Source of the DNA: Nemophila menziesii
Lineage: Eukaryota; Streptophyta; Magnoliopsida; Boraginales; Hydrophyllaceae
Assembly (NCBI GenBank): GCA_029959085.1
Contig: JARWIR010000001.1
Span: 66,898,899 to 66,962,898 of the forward strand
Length of the DNA: 64,000 bases
Reading direction: 5' to 3'
Below are positions 34,141 to 45,015 of this stretch, piece by piece. Under the pieces are notes generated by a model that saw only the letters and a program-made list of their open reading frames with translations, was not told the DNA's origin and did not search any database. The stretch's first letter is position 1. Every line of letters begins with the position of its first letter. The position numbers were made by a program, and so were the translations under genes.

Positions 34141-36350
34141 TGACAAATCCTTCACAAAAACACCTTAGGAATGATATGAAAGTTTAAGCTCTTATGAAAT
34201 TTAGCTCCCCCTCACAATAAGCATTTAAGTAAAAATGAATATGAGATATGAAATGCATTTGTGAGTATTAAAAAGTGCAATTTTGAAAGTTTTAGTGCAC
34301 ATATTTCTCCCCCTTTGTCTTCATCAAAAAGACGGGATAATAAAATAAAATCAAACAACTAATCATAGAAGAGCTAAAACTCAAGTGAATAGATTTTGAA
34401 AAACAACATAAAGAGATCAAGGGTTAAGAGCAATTAAAACATTTTAATTTTGAAATGCATAAAGATTAACAATGTAAAGCATGAAGCAAGATAAGGGATA
34501 GAGACATTTTACCAACTTCTTGATCGAAAGGTTTTCATCTTATACGCTTTCCAACAACACAAACGATTAGTGCAATTTATGAGATAAACGATTAGTACAA
34601 ACGATTAATCAAGCATTTTAGTTTTTAAAGATAATTTAAGAAAAACTCCCCCTCACAAAATGCATAGAGTGTTTGTTTCAATTTTGAAAAAGTTTGACCA
34701 ATAATTTCTCCCCTTTTTACTAATAAGAATATTTGAACCGATTTTTAGAAATCAAGGGGTAAAATTTAATCTCTGAAAAGTATAGGGGTCAATATGCATT
34801 TTTCAAAAGTTTAGGGACTAAATGTAATTTTGAAAAACTTCAAGGACCTAAGTATAACTTTCTCAAGACAATAGGGACCTAGGTCTAATTTTCAATCATA
34901 AGAAAGCAAAGTGCAACTTGTTCAAACTATAGGGACCTCAAATTAATATTTTTCAACCTATAGGAAACATAATGCAATTTGAATAAGATCAAGGACTAAG
35001 AGTGCAATAACACCTATATCATCAAGAATATTGTTAGCATCATTAACACAACAATATAAAATTCGAAATAAATAATTTAAGCAACTCAAAAACAAAAAAT
35101 CCAAATTTAGAACTTAGTAAACGAAATAGAGCAATCACAAGATATAGAAAATAGGCAATTTGCATAAACACCCGAAACTAATACGAAAACTCCCCAATAG
35201 TTTAGAAATATTTATAAACTACTAAAAACGCTTTTGTTTTGAAAAGATACAACAAGAAAAACCCGAAAACAAATAAAACGATTTATTTCACAAATACCCC
35301 TATATATTCTAAAAACTACGAAAAGACCCAAAATCAAAGTTAAGCAATTTTAAGTATGAAAAGGTCAAGTCATACAAGATTTTTGCACAATAGGGAATAA
35401 ACCATATAAGCACATAATGAAGCACAACATATAGATAGTAAGGCTAAACAATTTCATGCAAATGAGTTAATGACCAATAATGGATTAACTTCCCATAATT
35501 CTATGCATAAAAACAATTTTGAAATGCTATGGGAAATTCAAAAGATTATCGGAAAAATATTTTGAAAAGCAATTTCTTTAAAACTCACCCTTACTAAAAG
35601 ACGTATGAAAATGCAAATTTGTGTTCAAAGATAAATAAAGATTTGAAAGTGAAAACTAGTATCTTTGATCTTTCTCCCCTTTTTGTCAACGATAAAAAGA
35701 ATCAATAGGCACTTTTGAAAGATATAAAAACTAGAAAGAGTAAAAAGTGCATTTTATAATCGTTGAGGGACTAAAAAGCAATTTCACAAAGTAGGGACTA
35801 AAAATGCAATTTTTCAAATATATGAACTAAAATGGAAAATTTTACATGTGAAAGATTATGAAGTTCAAACTATGACACTTTGGAGAATTTAATAACTATG
35901 AGGAGTCAAAGTGCAATTTTGAAAATTTTGGGGACTAAAATGCAATTACCAAAATTCTAAGAGCTAAAGTGCAAAAACATCATTCATGAGAATTAGATGC
36001 AATAACACTAATAACATTAAAACAATGATTAGAATCACAAGATAATATCCAAAGATAAAACAAGATAACAACAAACACAACTAATCAAAACACAATCCAA
36101 AACATAATTAAAAACGCAAGCCATAGGGAGGAAACGCAATATTATATACGAGATAAAGAAAAGAAATCACCGGATTTTCCTTTTTCGAGATTTGAGCGTT
36201 CTTTCGTATATTAATTCTTCCATATGTTTCCTCCAAGCAAAGTAACGATCACCTACAAGAAAATGGAGGTTGTGTAGAAAACAACACTTCCAAAAGATTA
36301 AATTCCAAATCGTTTACTCTACTAACGGTTAAGCTATTCACGTAGAGTTA
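34141..36350. other. LARD noncoding interior with internal duplication
   Basis: No ORF. Two related blocks (about 34707-35050 and 35673-36010, about 965 bp apart) each open with a purine-tract word, continue with a series of gggactaaa..tgcaatttt phrases at about 35-40 bp spacing, and close with tgcaataacac. They read as an old internal duplication of the 3' noncoding region. Confidence 0.6.
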
Positions 36351-36365
36351 GGCTCTGATACCAAT
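36351..36365 (-). other. LARD primer-binding site
   Basis: On the element strand ttggtatcagagcc matches the plant initiator tRNA-Met primer site; it lies immediately inside the 5' LTR. Confidence 0.85.
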
Positions 36366-37989
36366 TGAAAGTCCTAGAGGGGGGGTGAATAGGATTACTA
36401 ATAAGATTAATGCCTAATTAAAAATCTTTTGGACAATAATAAGTTTAAGAGAAAAACTTCTAAGTCAACTAATATATCAAACACTCATGGGATCATGCAA
36501 AGGATAAGTTAGAGGTTTGATATATAAGTTAAACAAGTAAATCGATTATCTATTCTCTTACTAATTTAGAAGACCAAAGTTTGATTAGCTAGAAAAACAT
36601 AATCACGATATTCATACTAGTAAGCATATAATCAAAACTAAATAGTCATGAATTAGATAATCCTAAAAGACAATATTATCAATCTATTCATATAAGCATT
36701 TTATCAAGTAAAACGAGTTTCTAATCTCTTACTACTCTAGATGACAATATGTTAGATAAACTAGATAATCAATATCACAATATTCATACTAGCATATTAT
36801 CAAACATATAAAGTGCGGAAAGTAAATAGAGTAGGGATAGAAAGATACACACGATTTATAGTGGTTCGGTTTCCCTACATCCACTACCTAAGGAAGCCTC
36901 CTTAGGATTTCAAGCTTTTCACTAAGCTCCCGTGTCTCTCTTAACCGGGTCGAGAACACAATAACCCTTACAACCTCTTCGATAACACGAAGGACAAACA
37001 CTTGTGCTATCGCAGCACAAGGACACCGAGTATACTCCCGATACTCAAACACTTGTGCTATCTCAACACAAGGACACCGAGTATACTATCGATACTCAAA
37101 TTCTCTCTTAATCTATCTATTACAAGAACTAGACTTAAGAGGATAAATACAAAGTGTTTAAAGGGTGAAACAACTTTGCTAATGAACTCCTAAAGAGATG
37201 ATATAACTATTAGCTTAATACTTCTCTTGAGTAGATATAACACTTAAGCATGAAAGACTCCTCTTGAGTAGATAGAACTTTGTGGCTTATTGGATTAACT
37301 CCTTAATTGAGTAGATAAGACTTTTTAAGCTCTTGACACCTTCTTGGATGATAACAATTAAGCCCCTTAGTGTATATGGGTTGAAGGTGTGATTGTAGCC
37401 TTGAAAGACCTTCAATATATAGCTGCAAAATGCTCCCAACGGTCATAATAATTGTCTCCAACGGATATATTAATATCCCCAACGGATATATGCATTTTTG
37501 TCTTCATTTTGCTGCAGAAAACCCTAACTTGCGGTGCACCGCGGGTCTCGTGCGGTGTACCGCATGAACCTTCGCTTAATTCACTTGTTTCGGGCGGTAT
37601 ACCGCTCAATCCGCCGGTATACCTCTCCGGCTACCACACCAAAGGTCTAAAACACCTTCTTCTCAATGTATAGAGAATATATTTTACTGTGATGCTCGGA
37701 TGGTAAAGTTTTCTTCACGAGAGTTGTAGGAAACATCATTTTAAGAAACTTTGTAGTTGATCACTAAAGCTAATTCTCAATGTACACAAAGATAAGGTTA
37801 AAAGTATTTGCATGAGAATTAGTTTCATAAGATATAACAATAAAGCTTTGATCTAAAGGATAAAGAATGTGCTTTTTTTGATGAATTAGAGTGCAAGATA
37901 GAATATGTATAACAATAATAATTAGCACACTAAACACAAGAGGATTTGTCACATTAAAAAAACCTATTAAGGGAGGCTATATGCCAACA
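36366..37989 (-). repeat. LARD 5' LTR (right)
   Basis: From tgaaagtcctagaggg to atatgccaaca, directly followed by ctatc and copia A gag. Same boxes as the left LTR (about 37532-37620). Only spurious short open frames. Confidence 0.95.
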
Positions 37990-38708
37990 CTATCGGGCTG
38001 AGACAACAAAGCAGAACGATCGACTGAAGGTTCGGATACACTAGGAGTAAGACAAGCACGGTCAAGAGTAGAATACACCTCATACATAGCGGGTAGGGTC
38101 TTGCTAGACAATAGTTGAGAACGAACGGCGTCATATTGAGAAGGAAGACTCCGAAGCATGAGCACAACAAACAGTTGTTCTTGCTGATCACGAGAAACTG
38201 CCATATCAGTAGTAGGAGGAAAGATTGAACGAAACTCAGTTAAGGAGCGCTGATAACGACCGTACCACCCAGAGAGTCCCTTCTCGTCGAGTCGAATTTG
38301 CATCAAGTCAGAAACCACATCATAAACTCGAGTCACATTACTGCTATACAAACTCTTAGCCATAGACCACATAAGTTTACACGACTCATAATCAAACATA
38401 TCATGGAGTTCTGGGTCAATAGACTGTAACAAATAACTAGCAAGTTGACACTCAACATTTTCCCAAAGTGTAATTTCATCGACAGAAGCATTACTAGGAC
38501 AATATTTTGTTAAATAACGAATAAAACCATGCCCACGAAACCACAATCTAACCAAAGAAGACAAACGATAATAATTACTACTAGTAAGCTTAGTCGTGGT
38601 AATAACCGGGGTACCCGAAAAAGTAGGACTACTAATCGACAAAGTAGAACGGGATACATTAGATATAGGGTCTTTAGAACTACTATCTTGTTCTTGTAAG
38701 GCCTCCAT
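37990..38708 (-). pseudogene. Copia A gag N-terminal half
   Basis: This open segment of about 240 residues begins with a Met at 38708. It has the copia gag features LTSSNYYRLSSLVRLWFRG and LWENVECQLASYLLQSI, LMWSMAKSLYS, and QEQLFVVLMLRSLPSQYDAV. It runs directly into the LARD right LTR at 37989, and its continuation lies at 32493 and below, so it is split by a 5.5-kb insertion. Confidence 0.85.
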
Positions 38709-39232
38709 AACACCACAAAATACACAATAACTATACCCCTATTTATAACCAAACGGGCACTAAAACAGTGGAATCAAACTAAATAAACAGCGGAAACGAA
38801 AAGAGGAGACAAAACCGAACCTACTGTCCGACGAGGAGTGGCGCGTGAGACACACGCGCGGCAGCGGCGGGTGGCGCGTGAGACACACGCGTGGCTGACG
38901 GCGGCGGGGCTTCCATGACCGGCTCGGAATCGTCTGGCGAAGCTACTGGAGTGACTCACGCGCGGCTACGGGACGTGGATCGGCGTTTTAAGTTTTCTGT
39001 GACTTTTTTTTTAAACAGAGAAGTCGCTGCAGCTTCGTCGGAACTGTTGGAAGACCTCCGTGTGGTCGCCATGGTCAGGCGAGTGGAACTATGTGGGTGT
39101 CGTGCCTTGGTTAGTGGCGGAAGTGGGTGGAGGGGCGGCTAGGGTTAGGGTTTTTCTGGTGGGGTTGATAGGTAGAAGACGAACTGCTGTGCTGTTTGTT
39201 TTTTTTTTTCAGAAAAAAATGAAATTAACCTA

Positions 39233-39492
39233 GCTTTGATACCATGTTGAAGCTGAAATTGGATAAAATACTTAGTGTTCAAAGACACTATTCTTCCATA
39301 TATATAGAGAAATAGATATCACACTAATACACAAGAGATATTACACAATAGATAATAAAGTAAACTACCTAATGGATAATAGCATGTACTATACTACCTA
39401 ATGGATAATAGCATGTACTATACTACCTAATGGATAATAGCATGTACTAATATCCTACGGGTAATAGGGTGATGCTTTGCTACACTTTAACA
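39233..39492 (-). repeat. Copia A 5' LTR with PBS
   Basis: The LTR (39245-39492, 248 bp) has near-perfect inverted ends tgttgaag and ctttaaca. Inside it are three tandem copies of a 29-bp unit beginning ctacctaatggataatagc at 39365, 39394 and 39423. Adjacent at 39233-39244 the minus strand reads tggtatcaaagc, one base off the usual initiator tRNA-Met primer site. Confidence 0.88.
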
Positions 39493-40300
39493 GTTTCAAA
39501 AAAATGTGCATTTCTTGATTTAATGACCGTATTGACGTGAATGTCAACGTGAAAAGATTTGTGTACTAGGAATCTATATGAAACATTGTTGTGAGCATAT
39601 CTAACAAATATGCAATCGATAGTCTTTGGTCCAATTTTGACCATTTTGGGAGCATGGATTTCTACCTTTGCCAAGCATCCCCACACTTTAAGTATTTGAA
39701 GGAAGGTGGTTTTCCTTTCCATAATTCACAAGGATTTTTATCTACCTTCTTATGTGGGACCTTGTTAAGGATGTGGTTTGCGGTGAGCAAAACCTCTCCC
39801 CACAAGTTCTGTGGTAACCCTGAGTTAATCAGCAAGGCATTCATCATTTCCTTCAACGTGTGGTTCTTGTGTTCAACAATCCTGTTTTGTTGAGGCGCAT
39901 AGAAGGTCATGGTTCGATGGATGATTTCATGTTCATCGCAAAGCTCCTCAAAAGGAGACACATATTCTCCTCCCCTATTTGTTCTAAAATTCTTAATCTT
40001 TTTATTTAGTTGATTCTCAACTTCAGTTTTGTACTGCTTAGATACTTATAAGGCCTCATCCTTACTTCAAAGAAAGTATATTTGACAATACCTTGTGCAA
40101 TGGTCAATGAAATTTATAAAATAATTTTCCCCACTCGTTGTTTGCACAAATTTTAAGTCCCAAATGTCATTATGAATTAACTCTAAAGGTACCAAAGCCC
40201 TTTCTATAGATTTATATGAGGTTTATTGTTAATATTGACTCAACACATACTTCACATTTATTTTTAGAATTGAGTTCATATCAGGTAATAACCCGACGTT
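39493..40300 (-). pseudogene. Copia B integrase fragment
   Basis: This is a second, older copia integrase on the minus strand. The segment 40190-39960 reads, with breaks, PLELIHNDIWDLKFVQT and NYFINFIDHCTRYC. The 39961-39662 frame carries the TFYAPQQNRIVEHKNHTLKE block, where the usual Glu motif is NGVAERKN, and LPQNLWGEVLLTANHILNKVP. After a frame change come CIFVRYAHNNVSYRF and FFETVKV, where copia A is inserted. Only integrase sequence remains. Confidence 0.8.
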
Positions 40301-41409
40301 TACTAACTTAGAGTGGTCAGGTAGAATAACATCTTTTGCTACCAACTCTTAAAGTTAGAACCATTGAACTTTTATGTCCTATCGGCTGGTCCAATGGGTG
40401 TTGGTGCGGGTACATGAACTTATGTTCTTTAGTTGTTACCCGTCTCAGGTTGCTTTTCACTTTGTTCAATATTTTTCTCCATATGAAGCAGGAATCTAAC
40501 GTCCATAAGCGAGAAACTTTTTAGTATGTATACACAAGACTAGAATCACTATAAGAGGAAAGAAATAGAATGTAATATTCATGTTCTGTATACACAGACC
40601 CAGAAATACCTTAAATAAAACGTTTTCTGGTTTATACAACATGAATCATAAATAACTTAAATTGTTGTGATTTATTTGTATAAAACGGTAACACAATATA
40701 AAACTAATGCAGAAATAAAATAAAAGTAAATAAATAAATAAATTTACTTGTCGAAACTTGGATTGAATCTGTTGTCTTTAAGGTATTTAGGCCACGTATC
40801 GGTGTCTTACGTTTGTTGGCTTCAACCTCCAAGATACAACGACAAAACTATTCAAAAGAAACCGATACACGAATTCTTAAACATTTCAAAGAACTTTCTA
40901 AAGTTGCTTCTTTCTATCACTCTCTTATAATATTAATGCTTAATGCTTTGAAAATCTGAATGAATAAAATGATTGAGTTGTCCAACTATTTATAGAAGAT
41001 GAAAAGATGGCTTGCCAAAGGGTTGTGATGTTTAATTTGAAGACGCGTTGTTTCAAATATAAGATACATCGTTTACTAATAAACATAAATCTTGGTTGGT
41101 CTAAATGGTTTGAGTCCAAGCCTGAAAGTCCAATAAGCTTGTGGTCTAGGGTCAAAGCATGCTACTAACATTTTTTTTGCTTAATAATTAAACAAAATAA
41201 AAAATAAAATAACATACATTATTAAATTTTTGTTCTTTTAATATTTCCAAATTACATGACTCAATTTTTCATTCAATTTTGAATAATTTTAACCAAGTGA
41301 ATATATTATGTTAATCTTTACAGCTGTAATAAACGTATCAATATCTGAATCATTTCTTTAAATTGAGTCACCGACTATCATCATAAACATGGTCAACACT
41401 TGGGTAGAA
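40301..41409. other. Unassigned stretch
   Basis: No gene or element structure recognised. It may include further decayed copia B sequence. Open frames here (40336-40524, 40748-40930, 41155-40940) are short and without family resemblance. Confidence 0.4.
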
Positions 41410-42169
41410 TCCCATTTGTCCGCCCAAATTTTCCCACCAAACAAAATTTTTATGTTACTATTTAGTGGAAAAAATCCCACCAAATCGTATTTGGGGGTTT
41501 ATGTTGTTTGGTAGACAAAAATCTCACCGAACTATATTTTGGTTTATTTTGTTATTTTCCACCAATATTTTTGGATTTATACATTAGGGTTTATTATGTC
41601 GTTTAGTAAATCGAATCCCACCAAACTATATTTAAAAGTTTATGTTTTTTGTTTGGTGGGAAAATCCCACCAAATTATATTTGGGGGTTTATGTTGTTTA
41701 GTAAAAAAATCTCACCGAACTATAATTTAGTTTTTTTTTGTCCACCTAATTACAAAGGTTTATACATTAGGATTATGTTGTTTGGTGAATCGAATCCCAT
41801 CAAACTATATATGAAAGTTATATATTGTTGTTTGGTAGAGAAAATCCCACTAAAAATACTTTTAGTTTCCCACCAAATAAAATTAGATATAATTTTGTGT
41901 ATTATATTATAAATTTTTTTTTATAATTCATCATTCAGCCTCAACAAAATAGAAAAGACCACCAAAAACACTTGGTCAAGGATAATTGTAAGATCAACTC
42001 AAAAAAATATAAAACACGAACAAACACACATACATACATATATTCAATTAGTATATTGTGATACTCAAATGCTAACGAAAATATGCAAGAATTACAAACA
42101 CATAGATGCTTAAAAAATCGTATTTACTAAAGAATATAATGTATTTATCGACTTCCTAAGGAGAAAAAA

Positions 42170-42300
42170 TTGTCATTGTAAAGACGCAGCCAAGTTGATT
42201 CCCTTGTAATTAGTTTGTTCATCTTCTTAAAGCATTTCTTTTCCTCATCGTAATTTCTTTTCCACCGATTTTTTATCTCATGTACGCAGGTTTTGTGGTT
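42170..42300 (-). pseudogene. Captured exon-like segment, unknown protein
   Basis: The minus strand is open for KNRWKRNYDEEKKCFKKMN and LITRESTWLRLYND, a composition unlike the surrounding AT-rich noncoding DNA. It is in the same orientation as 42445-42562 and may derive from the same donor gene. Not recognised; weak call. Confidence 0.3.
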
Positions 42301-42444
42301 CGGATGTTGATGACATCACACACCGCACATCTTACTCTCCCCCGGGTGTTTTATTCTCTTCAGTAATTATCTGGACCAATATTGTAAATATGAAGAATTA
42401 AACACATGTGTCCAGTAAAAACTGAAAATAAATGGATTTTTACC

Positions 42445-42562
42445 TCGGATTCTGGTGAGGTTAATTCGAGCCAAGTTAGCTGATACGAGTTATTGCTAGA
42501 GGAGTGACCCTCTGATCCGGGTATTTGGTCTAAAGGAGCTGAGAAACAACCAACGGTTTCAC
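42445..42562 (-). pseudogene. Captured exon fragment, unknown protein
   Basis: The minus strand has a textbook acceptor (attgcag|gtgaaa) and donor (gaatccgag|gtaaaa) around an open segment encoding GETVGCFSAPLDQIPGSEG and continuing to LTSPESE. I do not recognise the protein. It lies inside the inverted-repeat transposon, so it is most likely captured host coding DNA. Confidence 0.45.
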
Positions 42563-43889
42563 CTGCAATGATAAATAATAATTTTTCAGTTTTTGCTAAT
42601 AAAAAGTAGTATATCATATAAGCAGAATATAAAGGCAAAAGTAAATAGGTACCTCTGCCTATGTCTATTATAGTTAACTCTAATATGTAGTGTCCCTGCG
42701 TAGAAAATTTATTGATTATTACATAAGAGCTTTTATATATCACATGAAGTGTGGATAACAAAGATAATATGGATTGACCAGTTGATCAACTTTTAATTTA
42801 ATATAACTTAACCCAAAAAATAGAAAAAGATAAAAACACATCTTCATCTTCTATCCTCTGTGAAGAGCCGCCTGATGCCGCCATCAACACCGACACGACC
42901 ACCACCATCAATAGAGACATCATCACTACCGCTCCTCCACGCATCTCTATTCGAGCGCGATCTCCGTTCTAGTGTCAAAGGATTTCCGAAGGCTGATAAA
43001 GGCACTAACACCTGAACTCGTGCCGAAAAAATAGGGAAACAGAAAATTCAAACCATTGCTGAAATTCTAGCATCGGAAGAATCAAGCAACAATTAGGGCA
43101 ATTCATTAGAATCACCACCCGAGCCTCACGCCGATGGGATATTTGGCGGCAGCATCACCAACAATCGGCAACCTATTGTGTTTTGTGCATACAAATTGAT
43201 GATTTGTTATCTAGTAAAGGTGAAGAAGCTTCTTTAAGCATTAATTCATGTAATTCATTATCAACAATAGGTGAATTAATGGTTAGAAAAGCTAAATTAA
43301 TCATTGTTATTAAAAAAAATAGAAATTGAGTCCTAGGTGTTTGAGGAATTGTTTGTTAATGTACGAAAATGAATTTTTGCAGGGTTCCAAAAATGCAAAT
43401 TTCTATTTTGCAATGGGAATGTCATATGCTAGTAGCTTCCAGATTTGCTTATCATATTAATTAATTTCATCGTGTTGTTGAAATTAAAATTTATTTGTGT
43501 GAGCTACTTTATATTGCAGATTGTATTGGTAGTTGTGAGTGTGAATTCTATGCTCGACCATGATAGAAAGACCAAAAAGCTCTCGATTATGGTGAAGGCT
43601 TGATTATATGATGCAAATAAAGTTCAATCAAGAAGGTTTAATCAAGACATGGTATTGTGCTAACATGAAAAATCAAAGTTCCGCAATCACATAAGGCTTT
43701 ACTTACTTGTATTCAGGATTTAAAGAACGTTTTGTTACATAGCAAGTTTAAATCTCTTGTAGTGGATACGTTTGGTTCTCGAATAGAGAATCTTCTTCGG
43801 TAAACATATAAAATAAGGTTTATATTTTGTGGTAATAATTTGAATTGCTAGAAAATTAGTTTTACTTATTAAAAGAAGTGACATATTTT

Positions 43890-44135
43890 GGTGCAGGTTC
43901 AATTTTTTTTACTCATTCACAAGTAAGGAGAATCTGTTTTTAGTTATGGATTATTTGAATGGTGGAGATTTATATTCTTTGCTTAGAAAAGTTGGTTGCT
44001 TAGGTAAAGATGTAGTGCGTGTATATGTAGAAATTGGTAATAAAGCATTTAGAAGTTACACTTTTTACTCTTTTGACCTTTTGTAATGAGATTTGTGCAT
44101 GTTCAGGTTCTTGCTTTGGAGTATCTTCATTGGTA
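43890..44135 (+). pseudogene. Captured AGC-kinase fragment (IRE-like)
   Basis: The plus strand encodes [20 protein letters not shown] then [20 protein letters not shown], i.e. kinase subdomains IV-V of the plant IRE/AGC type, where the family reads [16 protein letters not shown]. After an intron-like gap, VLALEYLHW (44110-44135), the start of the catalytic-loop helix, follows. No ATP-binding loop or catalytic loop is present, so it cannot be a kinase. Sequence at 43720-43800 (LLHSKFKSLVVDTFGSRIEN) may come from the same donor. Confidence 0.55.
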
Positions 44136-45015
44136 ATAAAGCATTTAGAAACAGCTGCGTGATTTGAAGCAGTTGGAACGTTTAGATTGTGTAAAATTTT
44201 CAACGCCTTTTTTACTTGCAATTATTACTTTTATTATCTTAGTTTTGAAGTAAAATGTAAACGCTCAAACACTTTTAGTTAGCTGCTTATAAATATTCCT
44301 TCATATATTTTGGTGGGAATTGTCCCACCAAACAATAATATAAACTTCTACATGTAATTTGTGGCGTCTGATTCACCAAACAACATAAATTTTGATGAAT
44401 AAATACAAAAGGAATTCGGTGGAAAATAACAAAATAGACTAAAATATAGTTTGGTAAGATTTGTCTAGTAAACAACATAAATTCCCAAATATAATTTGGT
44501 GAGATTTTTCCCACCAATTAACGCTTAAAAATTTGGTGAGAATTTCGTTTGGTGGAAAAAATTGACTGGAAAAATTCGTTGGAAAATATTTGGTGGGAAA
44601 AAAATCTGGCCGGAAAATTATGGTGGGAAAAATACTTGGCCAGAAAATTTGGCCGAAAAAGTTTGGCCGGAAATTTTTTGGCGGGAAATTTTTTTAGGAT
44701 TTTTTTGATGGGAAAATTTTTGGGTAGGAAAATTCAAGGGTATTATTGTCTATTATGTCATTTATATTAGGCATTACTTTTAAAGTCAATATCAACACCT
44801 ACTAGGGTGATATTTGTAATTGTTTCTAGAATTAATTGTACTTAACCTTTTTTTTAATTAAAAAAAATTACAATAGAATTGGGGATGAATTAAAAACAAA
44901 TAATGTATTTCTCTATTTTAATGCCAACTTTTTTTCTCTTGTCAAACAATGAAAGATATGAAGATATTTTTGAAGAAAAAAAAAGTAAGAGTTTAGATCA
45001 TTGCATTTTATTATT

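Larger units (their letters stand above)
32499..37989 (-). mobile_element. LARD: coding-free LTR retrotransposon in copia A gag
   Basis: The 5491-bp element is flanked by a perfect 5-bp target duplication ctatc (32494-32498 and 37990-37994). Two LTRs (1623 and 1624 bp) differ at only about a dozen positions by eye, so insertion is recent. A tRNA-Met PBS next to the right LTR and a polypurine tract next to the left LTR place it on the minus strand. The 2.24-kb interior has no ORF of note, so it must depend on proteins of another element. Repeated ctccccct/ctcccctttt words (purine tracts on the element strand) resemble the multiple polypurine tracts described for Sireviruses; that affiliation is an inference. 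Confidence 0.93.
29514..39492 (-). mobile_element. Copia A: degenerate Ty1/copia retrotransposon
   Basis: It reads on the minus strand: 5' LTR 39245-39492, PBS 39233-39244, leader, gag (split by the LARD), zinc knuckle, protease, integrase, reverse transcriptase. The RNase H and 3' LTR are lost where Athila-like copy 3 ends (29513). Frameshifts and stops occur in every domain. The 5' LTR is inserted into the integrase of an older copia fragment B, directly after an FFETVKV-encoding sequence. Confidence 0.9.
41410..44740. mobile_element. Gene-capturing DNA transposon with inverted repeat ends (Pack-MULE-like)
   Basis: The left end (about 41425-41890) contains two tandem copies of an approximately 190-bp unit built of tcccaccaaa...tttgggggtttatgttgtttggt. 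The right end (about 44305-44520) contains one copy in inverted orientation, followed by short ttggtgggaaaa/ttggccggaaa repeats to about 44740. The interior has no transposase. It holds exon-like host fragments in both orientations (42170-42562 minus, 43890-44135 plus). This fits a non-autonomous element that captured host sequences. The exact termini and target duplication were not found. Confidence 0.65.

Noticed and set aside
38891..39142. GC-rich 83-codon plus-strand frame
   Set aside because: It lies antisense in the copia A leader next to the 5' LTR and resembles no protein; GC-rich frames are open by chance.
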